Below, piece by piece: positions 54,083-63,920 of a stretch of DNA of 64,000 nt. The translations under genes and the position numbers were made by a program. The notes under the pieces were generated by a model. The model worked only from the letters and a program-made list of their open reading frames with translations. It was not told where the DNA came from and searched no databases. Each line of letters begins with the position of its first letter. Positions within the stretch are counted from its first letter, which is position 1. This stretch comes from Methanohalophilus euhalobius (GTDB taxonomy: Archaea > Halobacteriota > Methanosarcinia > Methanosarcinales > Methanosarcinaceae): positions 165,410 to 229,409 of the forward strand of contig NZ_OBDR01000003.1 of NCBI RefSeq assembly GCF_900215215.1. Reading direction: 5' to 3'.

Positions 54083-55375
54083 TCACCAGCATAACCCCTC
54101 GTACTCCACATCCTCCAGTTCTTCAGGATCTAAAAGATAGCGCCCGTCAACCAGAAGTTTCCTGTCCATCGAATCAAATTCAGTGTTAAGTTTTCTGAAC
54201 TCGTCCCATTCGGTCATTAACAGACAGGCCTGTGCACCCTCAAGAGCTTCCTGTGCACTGGATGCATAGGTGATGTCGGGAAAGACCTTTTTCATGTTAT
54301 CGGTGGCAAGGGGATCATAGGCATGAATATCCGCCCCTTTTTCCAGCAATTTCCTGATAACGGGGATCGAACGGGATTCACGTATATCATCGGTATCGTT
54401 CTTGAAAGCCAGGCCCAGCACGGCAATCTTTTTATCTTTAATATCCGGTAGTTTGTCCTCGAGGATCTCAACCAGCTGGAGAGGTTGCAGTTCATTGACC
54501 TCAATTACTGATTCCAGCAGGGAAGGATAATAATCCAGGTCCTTTGCACTTCCGATCAGGGCACGGACATCTTTGGGGAAACATGAACCACCAAAACCCG
54601 CCCCACTATTCAAAAAAGCCGGATTGATACGGAAATCCCTGCCTACCGCATCCATAACCTCATAGGTATCAATACCCAGGCGTTTGCAGATGTTGCCCAC
54701 CTCGTTGGCAAAAGATATCTTGGTTGCCAGAAAAGCATTATTCACGTACTTGATCATCTCTGCTGTACGTATATTTACGCTGGTTACCTCACAATCAATA
54801 TCCCTGTAAAGATCGGACACGATGGAATCGGAACGTCTGTCAAGGGAGCCTACCACTATTTTATCGGGATTCAGGAAATCATGCACAGCTCGGCCTTCAC
54901 GCAGGAATTCAGGATTCATGGCAAGCCCAAGGGTATCCCCCGCCTTACGTCCGGAATAGTCCTCCAGAATGGAACGAACTACCCCTTCTGTCGTACCGGG
55001 CACAACCGTACTTTTCACCACTACGGTATGATAAGCATTTTTGGACCCAATTGATTCCCCAAGACTCTTACTTGCAGCGGCGACTATCGAAAGATCAATC
55101 TCACCGTTATCTGAGGAAGGTGTGCCCACACAAATAAAAGATACATCGGTATTCTGTACAGCATAATCATAATCAGAAGTGGCAATCAGGCGTTTGCCCA
55201 CATGCTTGTTCATAAGCTCTTCCAGTCCTGCTTCCCAAACAGGAGGATAACCATCATTGATTTGCCTTACTTTTTCTTCATCAATGTCTATACATATCAC
55301 TTCATGACCAAGTTCAGCAAAACAGGCTGCTGTAACCGAACCCACATAACCTGAACCTACAATAGAGACTCTCAT
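54083..55375 (-). CDS. UDP-glucose/GDP-mannose dehydrogenase family protein
   Basis: Nucleotide-sugar 6-dehydrogenase of 430 residues making an uronic-acid donor for glycan synthesis. NAD-binding start VSIVGSGYVGSVTAACFAE, catalytic Cys in GAGFGGSCFPKDVRALI, and C-terminal domain LGLAFKNDTDDIRESRS. UDP-glucose is the most likely substrate from overall similarity, but this is not proven. The hisH ORF begins a few bases after its stop, so they may be co-transcribed. Confidence 0.92.
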   Translation of the reverse strand: MRVSIVGSGYVGSVTAACFAELGHEVICIDIDEEKVRQINDGYPPVWEAGLEELMNKHVGKRLIATSDYDYAVQNTDVSFICVGTPSSDNGEIDLSIVAAASKSLGESIGSKNAYHTVVVKSTVVPGTTEGVVRSILEDYSGRKAGDTLGLAMNPEFLREGRAVHDFLNPDKIVVGSLDRRSDSIVSDLYRDIDCEVTSVNIRTAEMIKYVNNAFLATKISFANEVGNICKRLGIDTYEVMDAVGRDFRINPAFLNSGAGFGGSCFPKDVRALIGSAKDLDYYPSLLESVIEVNELQPLQLVEILEDKLPDIKDKKIAVLGLAFKNDTDDIRESRSIPVIRKLLEKGADIHAYDPLATDNMKKVFPDITYASSAQEALEGAQACLLMTEWDEFRKLNTEFDSMDRKLLVDGRYLLDPEELEDVEYEGLCW

Positions 55376-55491
55376 AACTATAACTCCTGGCTGTGTAAAT
55401 TGTTGGCAATTCTATATTAGGATGATGGTTTGCCGGGTAAAAAAGACACGAAGATGAATCAAAAAAGAGGGGATTGATATGATCCCCTGAT

Positions 55492-55731
55492 TTACAGGCC
55501 TGCCCTGTCAACAAGTAAATCAGCTACCTGTTGGGCACTGGTAAACGGGAAATCGCTTTCCTTGAGCAAGCCGCCTGCTTCGCCGGCGGTAATCTCTACA
55601 TCCCCGGATTTGCAGGTTGTGTCCGCCCCTGCAGGAAAAGCTGCCAGGAGGGCTTCAGGAGTTTTTATCGGAAACGGTGCATTCTCAAGGGCGCCTTTAA
55701 TCTGAGCGCGTATATCTTCTTTTACAGACAT
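55492..55731 (-). CDS. MTH865-family protein
   Basis: A 79-residue EF-hand-like archaeal protein. It reads [20 protein letters not shown] and ends [11 protein letters not shown], with [17 protein letters not shown] in the middle, all matching the MTH865 family. Function unknown. It lies upstream of the dehydrogenase gene on the same strand, with a 116-base gap. Confidence 0.9.
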   Translation of the reverse strand: MSVKEDIRAQIKGALENAPFPIKTPEALLAAFPAGADTTCKSGDVEITAGEAGGLLKESDFPFTSAQQVADLLVDRAGL

Positions 55732-55844
55732 TGTATATCACCAATTATCAAAAGGGAGTATATTAATATATACTTGATCGTCAGTAAAATGTATTAAAAG
55801 CATATTTGTACATAAAAATAACCTTACATAGGAATGTAAATAAC

Positions 55845-56609
55845 ATGCATGACAGGAAAAAACAAAGCAACCACCCTCCAGACCATCAGGAACTTGACGA
55901 AATTAGACAGGAAATCACTTCCATGAGGAAGGAATTCAACCGTTTCCTCGAAAATTCCAACCGCAATATTGTAGAACAACTTGCATCTGATATTAAAAAG
56001 AATTTTTCCAGAGTTTTGATTGAATATATCAACAAGGATATCGAATCGTGCCTGAGGGAAAAGATGATCAAGGATTGTAAGATGCGGGACTTCTGTGAAC
56101 AAAAATTCAATGAACTGCTAGGAGAAACCTCCTACCTCATAAGCAAGGATGATGTGAAGAAGGAAACTATTGAAAAATACTGGAAAGAGATAGAAAACCT
56201 ACGTAAAATGACCGGTATGCCAATGTGCGACCAGTGTTTCTCACATGTAAATAACCTCTACCGGAAGCAGGTAGATGTAATGCAATCCCTGCAGATATAT
56301 GATCGCCAGAACAGGGAGCAAAAGGCAGATGAATTGCCTGTCGAAGTAGTATCTGCCATCTGCGAACCTGTGGCAAACAAACAACGATTATCCATACTAA
56401 AAGCTCTTGCAGCAACCCCCAGAGGATTCTCAGAACTGTCCAAAATTACCAACCTGAGAGGAGGAAATCTCCTGTTCCACCTGCAAAAACTCCTGGATAC
56501 ACAGATGATAGTCCAGCAGGGAGAAAGAGGTGATTACTACATATCAAAAAAAGGATATGCAACCCTTGAAGGGCTACATGCCATATATTCAAAAATTGAT
56601 AACAATTGA
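55845..56609 (+). CDS. Winged-helix (ArsR-like) regulator with N-terminal coiled coil
   Basis: A 254-residue protein; the ATG at 55845 is preferred to the TTG at 55806. Residues about 15-140 form long charged helices (coiled-coil-like, EIRQEITSMRKEFNRFLENS) with several cysteines: CKMRDFC and MCDQCFSHV. The C-terminal ~90 residues are a wHTH of the ArsR type (KQRLSILKALAATPRGFSEL). The Cys pairs suggest a redox- or metal-responsive sensor. The regulon is unknown. Confidence 0.8.
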   Translation: MHDRKKQSNHPPDHQELDEIRQEITSMRKEFNRFLENSNRNIVEQLASDIKKNFSRVLIEYINKDIESCLREKMIKDCKMRDFCEQKFNELLGETSYLISKDDVKKETIEKYWKEIENLRKMTGMPMCDQCFSHVNNLYRKQVDVMQSLQIYDRQNREQKADELPVEVVSAICEPVANKQRLSILKALAATPRGFSELSKITNLRGGNLLFHLQKLLDTQMIVQQGERGDYYISKKGYATLEGLHAIYSKIDNN

Positions 56610-56611
56610 AC

Positions 56612-58438
56612 TTACAATATTTTAATTAATACCGGATAACCCTCACCGATGCCATCAACAATCTCATCAGCAATCGGAGAACCTTTACGTACCTTGATAT
56701 CCCCGTGCCTGCTCACGGTTGCAGTGAAAAGGTATTGCTCACCGACAAAAACCTCCACATCGGTCTTAGCCAGTTCCGGAGCTGAAAGTACAACATGTTT
56801 CTTCGTATGCTCGACTACCGGCCTGACTTCCATAGGAACTTGCCTTTTGGATTGGCCATCAAACTGGCGTACATCGATATGTACTCCCAGCATTTTTTCA
56901 ATGCGGTCAATCACAGAGCCCCCTTTTCCTATTACTTTTGGGACATCATGTTCAAAAACCCGCACAACAGCCTTACTATCATTCACCATTTCCACTTCTA
57001 CCGGACCACTGACATAATTTTCCACAACCTCACGTATTTCGCCTTCGGCCAGGTTCCAGGCAGGTTTCTTGAATTCCAGTGCAACAGGCATCACAACTAC
57101 CTGCTCACCATAGGTGTAAATCTCATATTCCACTTTGCCTGTTTCAAAATCCGACACTGTGATTACCGGTCTTGCAAGATCAGCTTCGGTCATACCAGAA
57201 GGAACCTTTACAGTGAAATCCAGTATCTGGACCTTTGCAACTTCTCCTTTTTCGATAAATACAACCGTATCGACTACCTGTGGAATCACTCCCAGCTCAA
57301 CCCTTCCAATCAGACGCTGTACGGCATCTACTGCCCTGTTGGCATGTACTACACCGACCATGCCCACACCAGCAAGCCTCATGTCAGCAAATATACCGAA
57401 ATCCCGGCTTTTTCTGACCTCATCATAAATCGTATAATCCGGCCTCACAAGCAAAAGGACATCTGCAGTATTGGCCATATCACCATCCAGCGGGGCATAC
57501 TGGGTAATCTCGCGGGGCACCTGAAGATCCCTGGGGGATTCCATAGTCTTTACAACATAACCACTTTCATGCAAATATATAGCAAGCCCGGCTGCAAAAG
57601 TTGATTTGCCCGCCCCGGGAGGTCCTGAGATCAGGATACCCCTCTGCATATTCACACGTTCCTTAAGCTGCTCACTGAGCCTGTATTCATCGAATTTCAC
57701 AGAAGCTACCGGACGCACAGCGGTAATTTCAATGTCATCAGAGAATGGTGTCTGTGAGATAGCAATCCTCATATTACGAATCTGCAGAACGGAAGCCCCT
57801 CCCATAGACATTTCAATAAAAGATTCATTGTCAGCACGGGCCCTCTCCAGAAGTTCTCTGGACATCTGGTGCAGTTCACTATAACTGCAGGGTTCATCCC
57901 GGATTTTTTCAAATCTCACATCCCCTATACTGCCTCTTTTGGCCATTGGGGATACTTTGTTTTTCAGGTGTAACGACATCGTGTCATCAGTGAAGAAATT
58001 CTCTATGTGCAGAGGAATAAACTCAGCCGAAGGTGGATGAATGTACTCCACCTCCAGTCCCCTGGCACGACCAAAGTCCGCCTGGAGTCTGTCCCCCGTG
58101 ACAAAAAGTGCATCAAAATCCTCTGCAGTTGATCGTATAAGGGCATCTATTTCCCCTCCCTTTGCAAGTTGCACCTGCTCAAGACTGGGGCGCTCGCCCA
58201 CAAAATCAAGCTCTATAAGACCTTCCTGTTCAAACTGATTAAGCTGGTTAAGTTCTTCCAGCCCCGTTTGCCCAATCTCAAGCCCCCTGTTTGCCTGGGC
58301 TTCCAATTCGGCCACTACAGCTTCGGGGATCAGAAGCTTTGCTCCCCTGTACTCTCCCTCCTTCACCTTTTGGGAAACTCGGCCATCTATAACTACGCTT
58401 GTATCGGGTACGATCTTCAGAGCTTTAGGATTATCCAT
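56612..58438 (-). CDS. PIN-domain / secretion-type ATPase / KH protein (PINc-VapC family ATPase)
   Basis: A 608-residue archaeal protein. An N-terminal PIN domain (about 9-130; VPDTSVVIDGRV, EIDALIRSTAEDFDALFVTGD) is followed by a PilT/VirB11-like ATPase with Walker A GPPGAGKSTFAAGLA and VHANRAVDAVQRLIGRVELG. A C-terminal KH domain (about 490-545, PKVIGKGGSVIDRIEKMLG) follows, then an OB-like end. The RNA-binding KH plus PIN nuclease suggests RNA turnover or ribosome-related work driven by ATP. It is convergent with the wHTH gene. Confidence 0.93.
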   Translation of the reverse strand: MDNPKALKIVPDTSVVIDGRVSQKVKEGEYRGAKLLIPEAVVAELEAQANRGLEIGQTGLEELNQLNQFEQEGLIELDFVGERPSLEQVQLAKGGEIDALIRSTAEDFDALFVTGDRLQADFGRARGLEVEYIHPPSAEFIPLHIENFFTDDTMSLHLKNKVSPMAKRGSIGDVRFEKIRDEPCSYSELHQMSRELLERARADNESFIEMSMGGASVLQIRNMRIAISQTPFSDDIEITAVRPVASVKFDEYRLSEQLKERVNMQRGILISGPPGAGKSTFAAGLAIYLHESGYVVKTMESPRDLQVPREITQYAPLDGDMANTADVLLLVRPDYTIYDEVRKSRDFGIFADMRLAGVGMVGVVHANRAVDAVQRLIGRVELGVIPQVVDTVVFIEKGEVAKVQILDFTVKVPSGMTEADLARPVITVSDFETGKVEYEIYTYGEQVVVMPVALEFKKPAWNLAEGEIREVVENYVSGPVEVEMVNDSKAVVRVFEHDVPKVIGKGGSVIDRIEKMLGVHIDVRQFDGQSKRQVPMEVRPVVEHTKKHVVLSAPELAKTDVEVFVGEQYLFTATVSRHGDIKVRKGSPIADEIVDGIGEGYPVLIKIL

Positions 58439-58490
58439 AATTATTGCTATGATACGAAGATATTTAATTTAATTGCATCGTGAGTACGAA

Positions 58491-58853
58491 TCAGTAGACA
58501 TCATCAGGATCAAAGACCCTTTCACCAACTATATCTCCATTGATATTCCTGTAAAAACATGACCTGTAACCCACATGGCAGGCCCCCCCATCCTGCCTTA
58601 CTTTCAGGAGCAGGGTATCCATATCACAATCCACAAGGATGTCCTTTACATATTGAATGTGCCCGGAACTCTCCCCCTTTTTCCACAACTTCCCACGACT
58701 GCGGCTCCAGTAGTGTGCAATACCACTATCAAGGGTTTTTTCAAGGGATTCGCGATTCATGTATGCAAACATCAATACATCCCCGGTTTCATCGTCCTGT
58801 ACAATTGCCGGAATAAGGTTATCTTTGAATTTCATGTCATCTATAGCTATCAT
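58491..58853 (-). CDS. hisI: Phosphoribosyl-AMP cyclohydrolase
   Basis: Histidine-pathway zinc enzyme of 120 residues. Conserved [57 protein letters not shown]. The three Cys residues of these motifs are the zinc ligands, and the Asp residues in DCDMDT bind magnesium. It lies 53 bases upstream of the PIN-ATPase gene. Confidence 0.95.
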   Translation of the reverse strand: MIAIDDMKFKDNLIPAIVQDDETGDVLMFAYMNRESLEKTLDSGIAHYWSRSRGKLWKKGESSGHIQYVKDILVDCDMDTLLLKVRQDGGACHVGYRSCFYRNINGDIVGERVFDPDDVY

Positions 58854-59079
58854 CTAATCGCCGTAAATAAAACTATAACTATAAAAACTAAGAGGAATCA
58901 ATATATAAAAGAATTGGAGATTTAAATATATCAATATCCCTGACATGCATGCCAACATAATTGAAAATAATCATAAAGATGTCTGTGACATTGAATTCAG
59001 AATGCGGGAAAGGAAAGGAGATTGAGCTTAAAACTATTACGAGGATACCTCAAAATTGATAATTCAAACAGGTGGAAAA

Positions 59080-60138
59080 ATGAAACAAAACGTTACACAA
59101 ATATTGAAGGACATTTTCACATCATCTGGATACAGGATAGTGGACTCCAGTATCGCTGACCTGATCGCAGAAAAAGATGAAAAGAAAATGTATATAAAAT
59201 TCAGCAATCTCCTGAATACATCATGTATTGAAGATTTTGCATACAATATCTGCGATGGAGCCGGTCTAATAGTAGCAACAGAAAATGCTTCTCAGGAACA
59301 GATTGAATTTGCAAATCAAAAAGGGGTTATTGTATGGGACAGGGAAGAACTTGCATACCAGATAGGTAACGCTGTGCTTGCAGACATCGAGGGGGAAAAT
59401 CTTGAACTGGGAGGACAAAGTGCCCCTGTCGAAAAAACCACTGAAGAATATATCATCGCTGATGACAAGAAAAAGAAACCAGATGTGTTTTCCGGCAACA
59501 AAAACGAAGTGGAAAATAGAGCAATTGAAAACAAACCTGAGGTGAAACCTGACGTCGAAGCACCTTCAGTTGAAAACAAGGTAATCGACTTGCAAAGTGC
59601 CCCTGTAAATATTACCGGCGAGCGTGCAATATCAATAGCAAGGCCACATCAGAGGGATGTCACGAATGCGGCACTCAAGTTTGTACCCTTGTGGAAATAT
59701 ACCTATGAGATTCAGGCGCAGAGACAATTCCGCTCCAAGATAATAGACATAGAAGGCAATGGAGAGGGATACTTTAACTCAATGAATGAAATATTTGAGG
59801 ATTTTGATCTGCCTGAAATAAGTAATCAGGTAGAAGTAGAAGTCAACGATTATGAAGTCAAAAGCCCAATCATTACAAAAGAAGATGCCACCAAAGCTAT
59901 CTATGAAAGAATAATTGACCAGTACACCCGGGATGTCAAATTCGATAATACTATAGGTGAAGCTATAATTTCCGAACACAAAAGGATTTCTCCCTCCAAA
60001 AAAGAAATTGAAATGGAAATTGAGATGGTTTATTTGCCTGTATGGGAAGCTAAGGGTAAAAGAAATTCGGTGGAAATAAACGCTACTAACGGGGAAGTAT
60101 TGTTAAATCCGGTCGATAACGATGTGGAAATAATGTGA
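59080..60138 (+). CDS. Hypothetical protein with a nuclease-like N-terminal domain, 352 aa
   Basis: Unrecognised as a whole. The start at 59080 follows AGGTGG; a TTG-started version begins 8 codons earlier. Residues 1-105 resemble a restriction-endonuclease-like or CARF-free Rossmann-type fold (QNVTQILKDIFTSSGYRIVD, GLIVATENASQEQIEFANQK, VIVWDREELAYQIGN). A disordered, charged middle (about 110-190) precedes a beta-rich C-terminal domain repeated around WKYTYEIQAQRQFRSKI and VYLPVWEAKGKRNSVEI. The resemblance to a type IV-type REase is weak. No neighbour gives a hint. Confidence 0.6.
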   Translation: MKQNVTQILKDIFTSSGYRIVDSSIADLIAEKDEKKMYIKFSNLLNTSCIEDFAYNICDGAGLIVATENASQEQIEFANQKGVIVWDREELAYQIGNAVLADIEGENLELGGQSAPVEKTTEEYIIADDKKKKPDVFSGNKNEVENRAIENKPEVKPDVEAPSVENKVIDLQSAPVNITGERAISIARPHQRDVTNAALKFVPLWKYTYEIQAQRQFRSKIIDIEGNGEGYFNSMNEIFEDFDLPEISNQVEVEVNDYEVKSPIITKEDATKAIYERIIDQYTRDVKFDNTIGEAIISEHKRISPSKKEIEMEIEMVYLPVWEAKGKRNSVEINATNGEVLLNPVDNDVEIM

Positions 60139-60234
60139 TTTGTTCCTACTGGAGCGAACAATATATATAGGAAAAATTTATATATATACACCATTGCTAA
60201 AGGGAACCATAGCGGACCCTTAAGGAGAGAACAC

Positions 60235-60558
60235 ATGATAGAGATAACAGAAAAGGCAGCAACAGAACTTAGAACCCTGATGGAATCGGAAGACAAAAAA
60301 GACCACGCATTGAGGATTTTTGTCGCAGGGATGGGTTGCAGTGGTGTACAGTATGGTATGGCACTTGACAATGAAACCAAAGAAGATGATGTTACTGTCA
60401 CCGACAAGGAAATAAAAATCGTGATGGCAAATGACATCAATGAAGAACTTTCCGAAGCCACAGTCGACTTCATAGAAACCCCTCAGGGCAATGGATTTGT
60501 CATCGACAATCCCAGTGAAATGAGTGGGTGCGGTTCATGCGGTGGCAGTTGCCACTAA
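60235..60558 (+). CDS. HesB/IscA-family iron-sulfur carrier
   Basis: A 107-residue A-type carrier protein for Fe-S cluster assembly. The first Cys is in VAGMGCSGVQYGMAL, and the C-terminal pair sits in MSGCGSCGGSCH, which is longer and more Cys-rich than in bacterial IscA. A strong promoter with repeated TATATA precedes it. It lies 54 bases upstream of the NAC gene; Fe-S supply is obviously in demand in a methanogen. Confidence 0.93.
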   Translation: MIEITEKAATELRTLMESEDKKDHALRIFVAGMGCSGVQYGMALDNETKEDDVTVTDKEIKIVMANDINEELSEATVDFIETPQGNGFVIDNPSEMSGCGSCGGSCH

Positions 60559-60611
60559 GTTATATATAACTGCAAGTAATAGGACATCATCCTTAAAAGG
60601 AGACATGATAT

Positions 60612-60962
60612 ATGATTCCAGGAATGGGCGGCAAGGGTATGAACCCAAAGAAGATGAAACAGATGATGAAACAGATGGGAATTAGTGTAGATGAAATTTC
60701 CGATGTGGAGCAGGTAATCATCCGTACCCCTGACAAAGACATTGTATTTAATGATGCAAACGTAAGCATCATGAATGCACAGGGAGTCGACACATATCAG
60801 ATCGTCGGCACTCCTGAGGAAGTAGCAAGGGAAGTTGAAATCCCCGAGGATGATGTCAGGCTTGTCAGCGAACAGACAGGTGTGTCTGAAGAAAAAGCAA
60901 AAGAAGCACTCAAAGATGCCAACGGCGACTTGGCCGAAGCAATTATGCAACTGTCTTCCTGA
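60612..60962 (+). CDS. Nascent polypeptide-associated complex protein
   Basis: Archaeal NAC (116 residues), a homodimeric chaperone at the ribosome exit. N-terminal basic ribosome-binding segment NPKKMKQMMKQMGISVDEI, NAC domain VEQVIIRTPDKDIVFNDANV, and C-terminal UBA-like helices VSEEKAKEALKDANGDLAEA. All features match the family. Confidence 0.95.
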   Translation: MIPGMGGKGMNPKKMKQMMKQMGISVDEISDVEQVIIRTPDKDIVFNDANVSIMNAQGVDTYQIVGTPEEVAREVEIPEDDVRLVSEQTGVSEEKAKEALKDANGDLAEAIMQLSS

Positions 60963-60985
60963 AAAAGGAGGACAGCCTTCCTATT

Positions 60986-62413
60986 TTAAGATTTTTCAAG
61001 CTTTTTTTCCTTAAGGATCATATGATATTCCCCTATGGAGTATTGTGAATAAAAAGCTCTTTTTACAACTTCACTCAGGGAAGGATGTATGTCCATTGAA
61101 TGTACAAGCGGATGGGTCTGGGGACCATCCACATACATCAAAGGAATTACCTGATGTATAAGTACCGATGCCTGAGGCCCTATAATGTGGATTCCAAGGA
61201 TTTGTTGAGAATTGTCTTCAATAATCACTTTCACGAAATAATCATGCAAATCCATGGCAAGGCCTTTACCTGTATTTTCAAATTCCTCAAAACCAATAGA
61301 AATACTTTCTTCGCCGAAAGATTCAATTGCTTCTGCTTCACTTAACCCCGCGCCTGCTATCTCGGGCCAGGAAAACACAGCATGAGGTACGGCATGATAA
61401 TTCACCTTTATGTCCTGTCTGAGAATAGCATTCTGGAATACAACAGTCGATTCATAGTTTCCGACATGTTTGAAAAGCTGCTGTCCATTACAGTCCCCGA
61501 AAGCCCAGACATTCTTGCAGGTTGTTTCAAGCTTTTTATTAACCCTTATCCAGCCTTTTTCATCGGTAACAATATCCCCTTTCTCAGGATGGAGAATATC
61601 GGAATTGGAGGCCCTGCCTGTAGCCAACAGGATTTGTTCAGCTTCAATGCTGATTTCAGCACCTTCATTATTTATCGCATTAACTTTTTTCATACCCTTA
61701 TTCTCCTCTACACTGACAACCCTGTAGCCGTTATGGATATCCAAGTATTGCTCCATCTTTCTTTTTGCAAGAAGGGATATTTCGGGCTCTTCCTGTTGCA
61801 GAACCCGCGGACCATTACCAATAACAGTGACCCTGCAGCCCATGGCAGAAAAGAAGTGTCCGTATTCAGCTGCTATGTAGCCAGCTCCTACAATCACAAG
61901 GCTTTCAGGGAGAGATTCTATATCCAGCACTTCATCACTTGTTAAATATGTAACATTACCCAGCCCTTCTATAGGCGGCACAAAGGGTTTTGAACCTGTG
62001 CAGAGAAAAATCATTGGGGCTTTGAGAGTTTCAGCCCCGATCTTCAGGGTATACGGTGCAATAAATTGGGCAACACCCTGATAATAATCCAGTACATCAT
62101 CGGATTCCAGGCCTTCACGTATCATAGCAATGTCTGCGTGAATGGCATTTCTCATCCTGTCCATTATAGATTTAAAATCAATATCTTCAATCTTTGCAGA
62201 GATACCAAATCTCTGTGCGGACTTTATTTCACGTACAAGTTCAGCCGGATACAAAAGCATCTTTGAAGGAATGCAGCCCCGTGTTAGACATATACCACCG
62301 GGTTCATCCTTATCCACAACAGCAATCTTCATTTCCGGATTTTGCTGGAGGATGGAGCCCACATAATTCATGCCCGAGCCAGTACCTATGATAATCAAGT
62401 CATATTCTTTCAA
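60986..62413 (-). CDS. Pyridine nucleotide-disulfide oxidoreductase (dihydrolipoamide dehydrogenase-like)
   Basis: FAD/NAD(P)-dependent reductase of 475 residues. N-terminal FAD motif DLIIIGTGSGMNYVG, redox-active disulfide GGICLTRGCIPSKM, NAD-binding GAGYIAAEYGHF, and the second FAD motif NVWAFGDCNG. The C-terminal active-site pair expected in dihydrolipoamide dehydrogenase (HxxxxE) is present as HPLVHSMDIHPSLSE. No 2-oxo-acid dehydrogenase genes are nearby, so the physiological substrate (lipoamide, mycothiol-like thiol or mercury) is open. Confidence 0.9.
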   Translation of the reverse strand: MKEYDLIIIGTGSGMNYVGSILQQNPEMKIAVVDKDEPGGICLTRGCIPSKMLLYPAELVREIKSAQRFGISAKIEDIDFKSIMDRMRNAIHADIAMIREGLESDDVLDYYQGVAQFIAPYTLKIGAETLKAPMIFLCTGSKPFVPPIEGLGNVTYLTSDEVLDIESLPESLVIVGAGYIAAEYGHFFSAMGCRVTVIGNGPRVLQQEEPEISLLAKRKMEQYLDIHNGYRVVSVEENKGMKKVNAINNEGAEISIEAEQILLATGRASNSDILHPEKGDIVTDEKGWIRVNKKLETTCKNVWAFGDCNGQQLFKHVGNYESTVVFQNAILRQDIKVNYHAVPHAVFSWPEIAGAGLSEAEAIESFGEESISIGFEEFENTGKGLAMDLHDYFVKVIIEDNSQQILGIHIIGPQASVLIHQVIPLMYVDGPQTHPLVHSMDIHPSLSEVVKRAFYSQYSIGEYHMILKEKKLEKS

Positions 62414-62469
62414 TTATTATACCCCCTTCTGAGATTATAGCCAATATCAATTATAGATAATGGTTAAAG

Positions 62470-63344
62470 TTACACAATAAAACCTACTAGATAAGCAACA
62501 GATCCAATCTGCATCACTGTAAGGGTTCTGGACCTGAGAAACAATACATTTTCCGGGGAGGGATTATTGAGCAGCAACCTAGATATGAAGATATACATCA
62601 ATGATACCGGTAGGATCAGCACAAGGAATAAAAGGTCATAGTAAAGACCCCCGTGTATTTGCACAAAAAAGGGCAATGGATCCAGAAGAAAAACCACCAA
62701 ATATAGGGCAGAGGATACCGTTGCGGCAACACGGGGGGGAGACACAACATGCCAGAGTACTGATTCCACAGGCACGGTCACCTTCCATATCAGGGATATC
62801 AATCATTATTTCATAACCCAGACCTGCAAGGAATGCCATAAGCATATAATAACCTGCCAGAGGCTCTATTTCAACATCAGAAATAATGGAACCAAACAGA
62901 ATGGTTGCCATGAAACAATAAGCTATGGAGATATTTTTCAGGAGAAAGATCCTTTTTAGGTGCATGCTGTATAGTACCGATATCACTATGTTCAAACCTA
63001 TGAAAATCAGAATTACAGGTCCAAGTGGTACAGATAACAGAAGGGAAATGCCCAGAAAGAGCAGGCCGGAATGCAGGGCTTTTTTTCCGATAAATTACCG
63101 TTTCCAGAGGACGCGCCATCTTCCCATTTAACCTGTCTGTAAAACGGTCATAGTAATCGTTGATTGCAAAGGAGCCCGTGAAAAGAAAAATTGCAACTGA
63201 TGCTGCCAGCAGATACTCAATGACATGGCCAGCCACGTCTTCAGAAAGGATACCGGCAAGAAATACAGAAAATGTTGCAAACACCGAATTACCAATCCTT
63301 GTCAGAACCATATAATTTCTGATGGTTCCAGCCTTAAATGACAT
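62470..63344 (-). pseudogene. UbiA-type prenyltransferase with two homopolymer frameshifts
   Basis: Polytopic membrane prenyltransferase in three overlapping frames. The first piece contains NDYYDRFTDRLNGKMARPLE (Asp-rich motif 1) and runs off frame at a run of 7 As (7 Ts on the plus strand near 63080-63086). The second contains IDIPDMEGDRACGISTLA (motif 2) and shifts at a run of 7 Cs (7 Gs on plus near 62733-62739). The third finishes the membrane part. Homologues make archaeal ether lipids or quinones. Either two indels killed it, or these are sequencing errors, since homopolymers are the classic site. Confidence 0.8.
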
Positions 63345-63348
63345 GTGA

Positions 63349-63720
63349 TTAGCCCAATATGCTGTTTATTTTTGTCCTGACAAGTGTCTTGAGTTCTTTG
63401 AGATTGTTCAGTTTATTCATTTCCTCAGAAGATATAAAGAGCTCAAGGCCATTTTCCGTTTCGATATACCCACATGGGAAGGATGCTTCAATATTTCCAT
63501 AATTTCCAGCAAATTCATCCCTGTGAAAGAACCGAACCGGAATGCCGAGCTGTTCTATAAAAATCTTCCATTCATCTTTCATACCTCTGCTGCCATAGGT
63601 GATTGCACACAATTTACAGCCATAACTGGCAGGTGAAACTATTTTATGGACATAATCTTTCATCTCATTCAACAGGCCACTATCTGCATTATAAACAAAA
63701 ATAATTGATGATATTGTCAC
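63349..63720 (-). CDS. Hypothetical protein, 123 aa
   Basis: Unrecognised soluble protein. N-terminus MTISSIIFVYNADSGLLNEM resembles a GTPase or thioredoxin-like strand-helix; a Cys pair, GCKLCAITYGSRG, follows, then KDEWKIFIEQLGIPVRFFHR. The arrangement (strand, CxxC, helix) hints at a thioredoxin-like or DUF-type redox domain. It lies 4 bases upstream of the UbiA pseudogene, so was its operon partner. Confidence 0.65.
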   Translation of the reverse strand: MTISSIIFVYNADSGLLNEMKDYVHKIVSPASYGCKLCAITYGSRGMKDEWKIFIEQLGIPVRFFHRDEFAGNYGNIEASFPCGYIETENGLELFISSEEMNKLNNLKELKTLVRTKINSILG

Positions 63721-63920
63721 GAAACTACCCCGTAATGGAAAGATAGTTCTATATTCAATATATCTTTACTGCCAAGCCTTATACACCATTTATCCATTCA
63801 ACTTTGGCTTGGCGTAAAATTTGAAATATAGTATTGATTTCTCTAACAGGTAAATAATTGCAGTACAGATATTGAAAAAAGTGCGTAATTGAGAACAGGT
63901 AAGTATCAATAAGTTGAGTC
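63721..63920. other. Gap upstream of the 5S rRNA end
   Basis: No gene seen. It contains the promoter of the 123-aa gene (AATATA-rich stretch near 63755-63765) and presumably the downstream processing or termination region of the rRNA operon, but no clear T-run. Confidence 0.35.
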
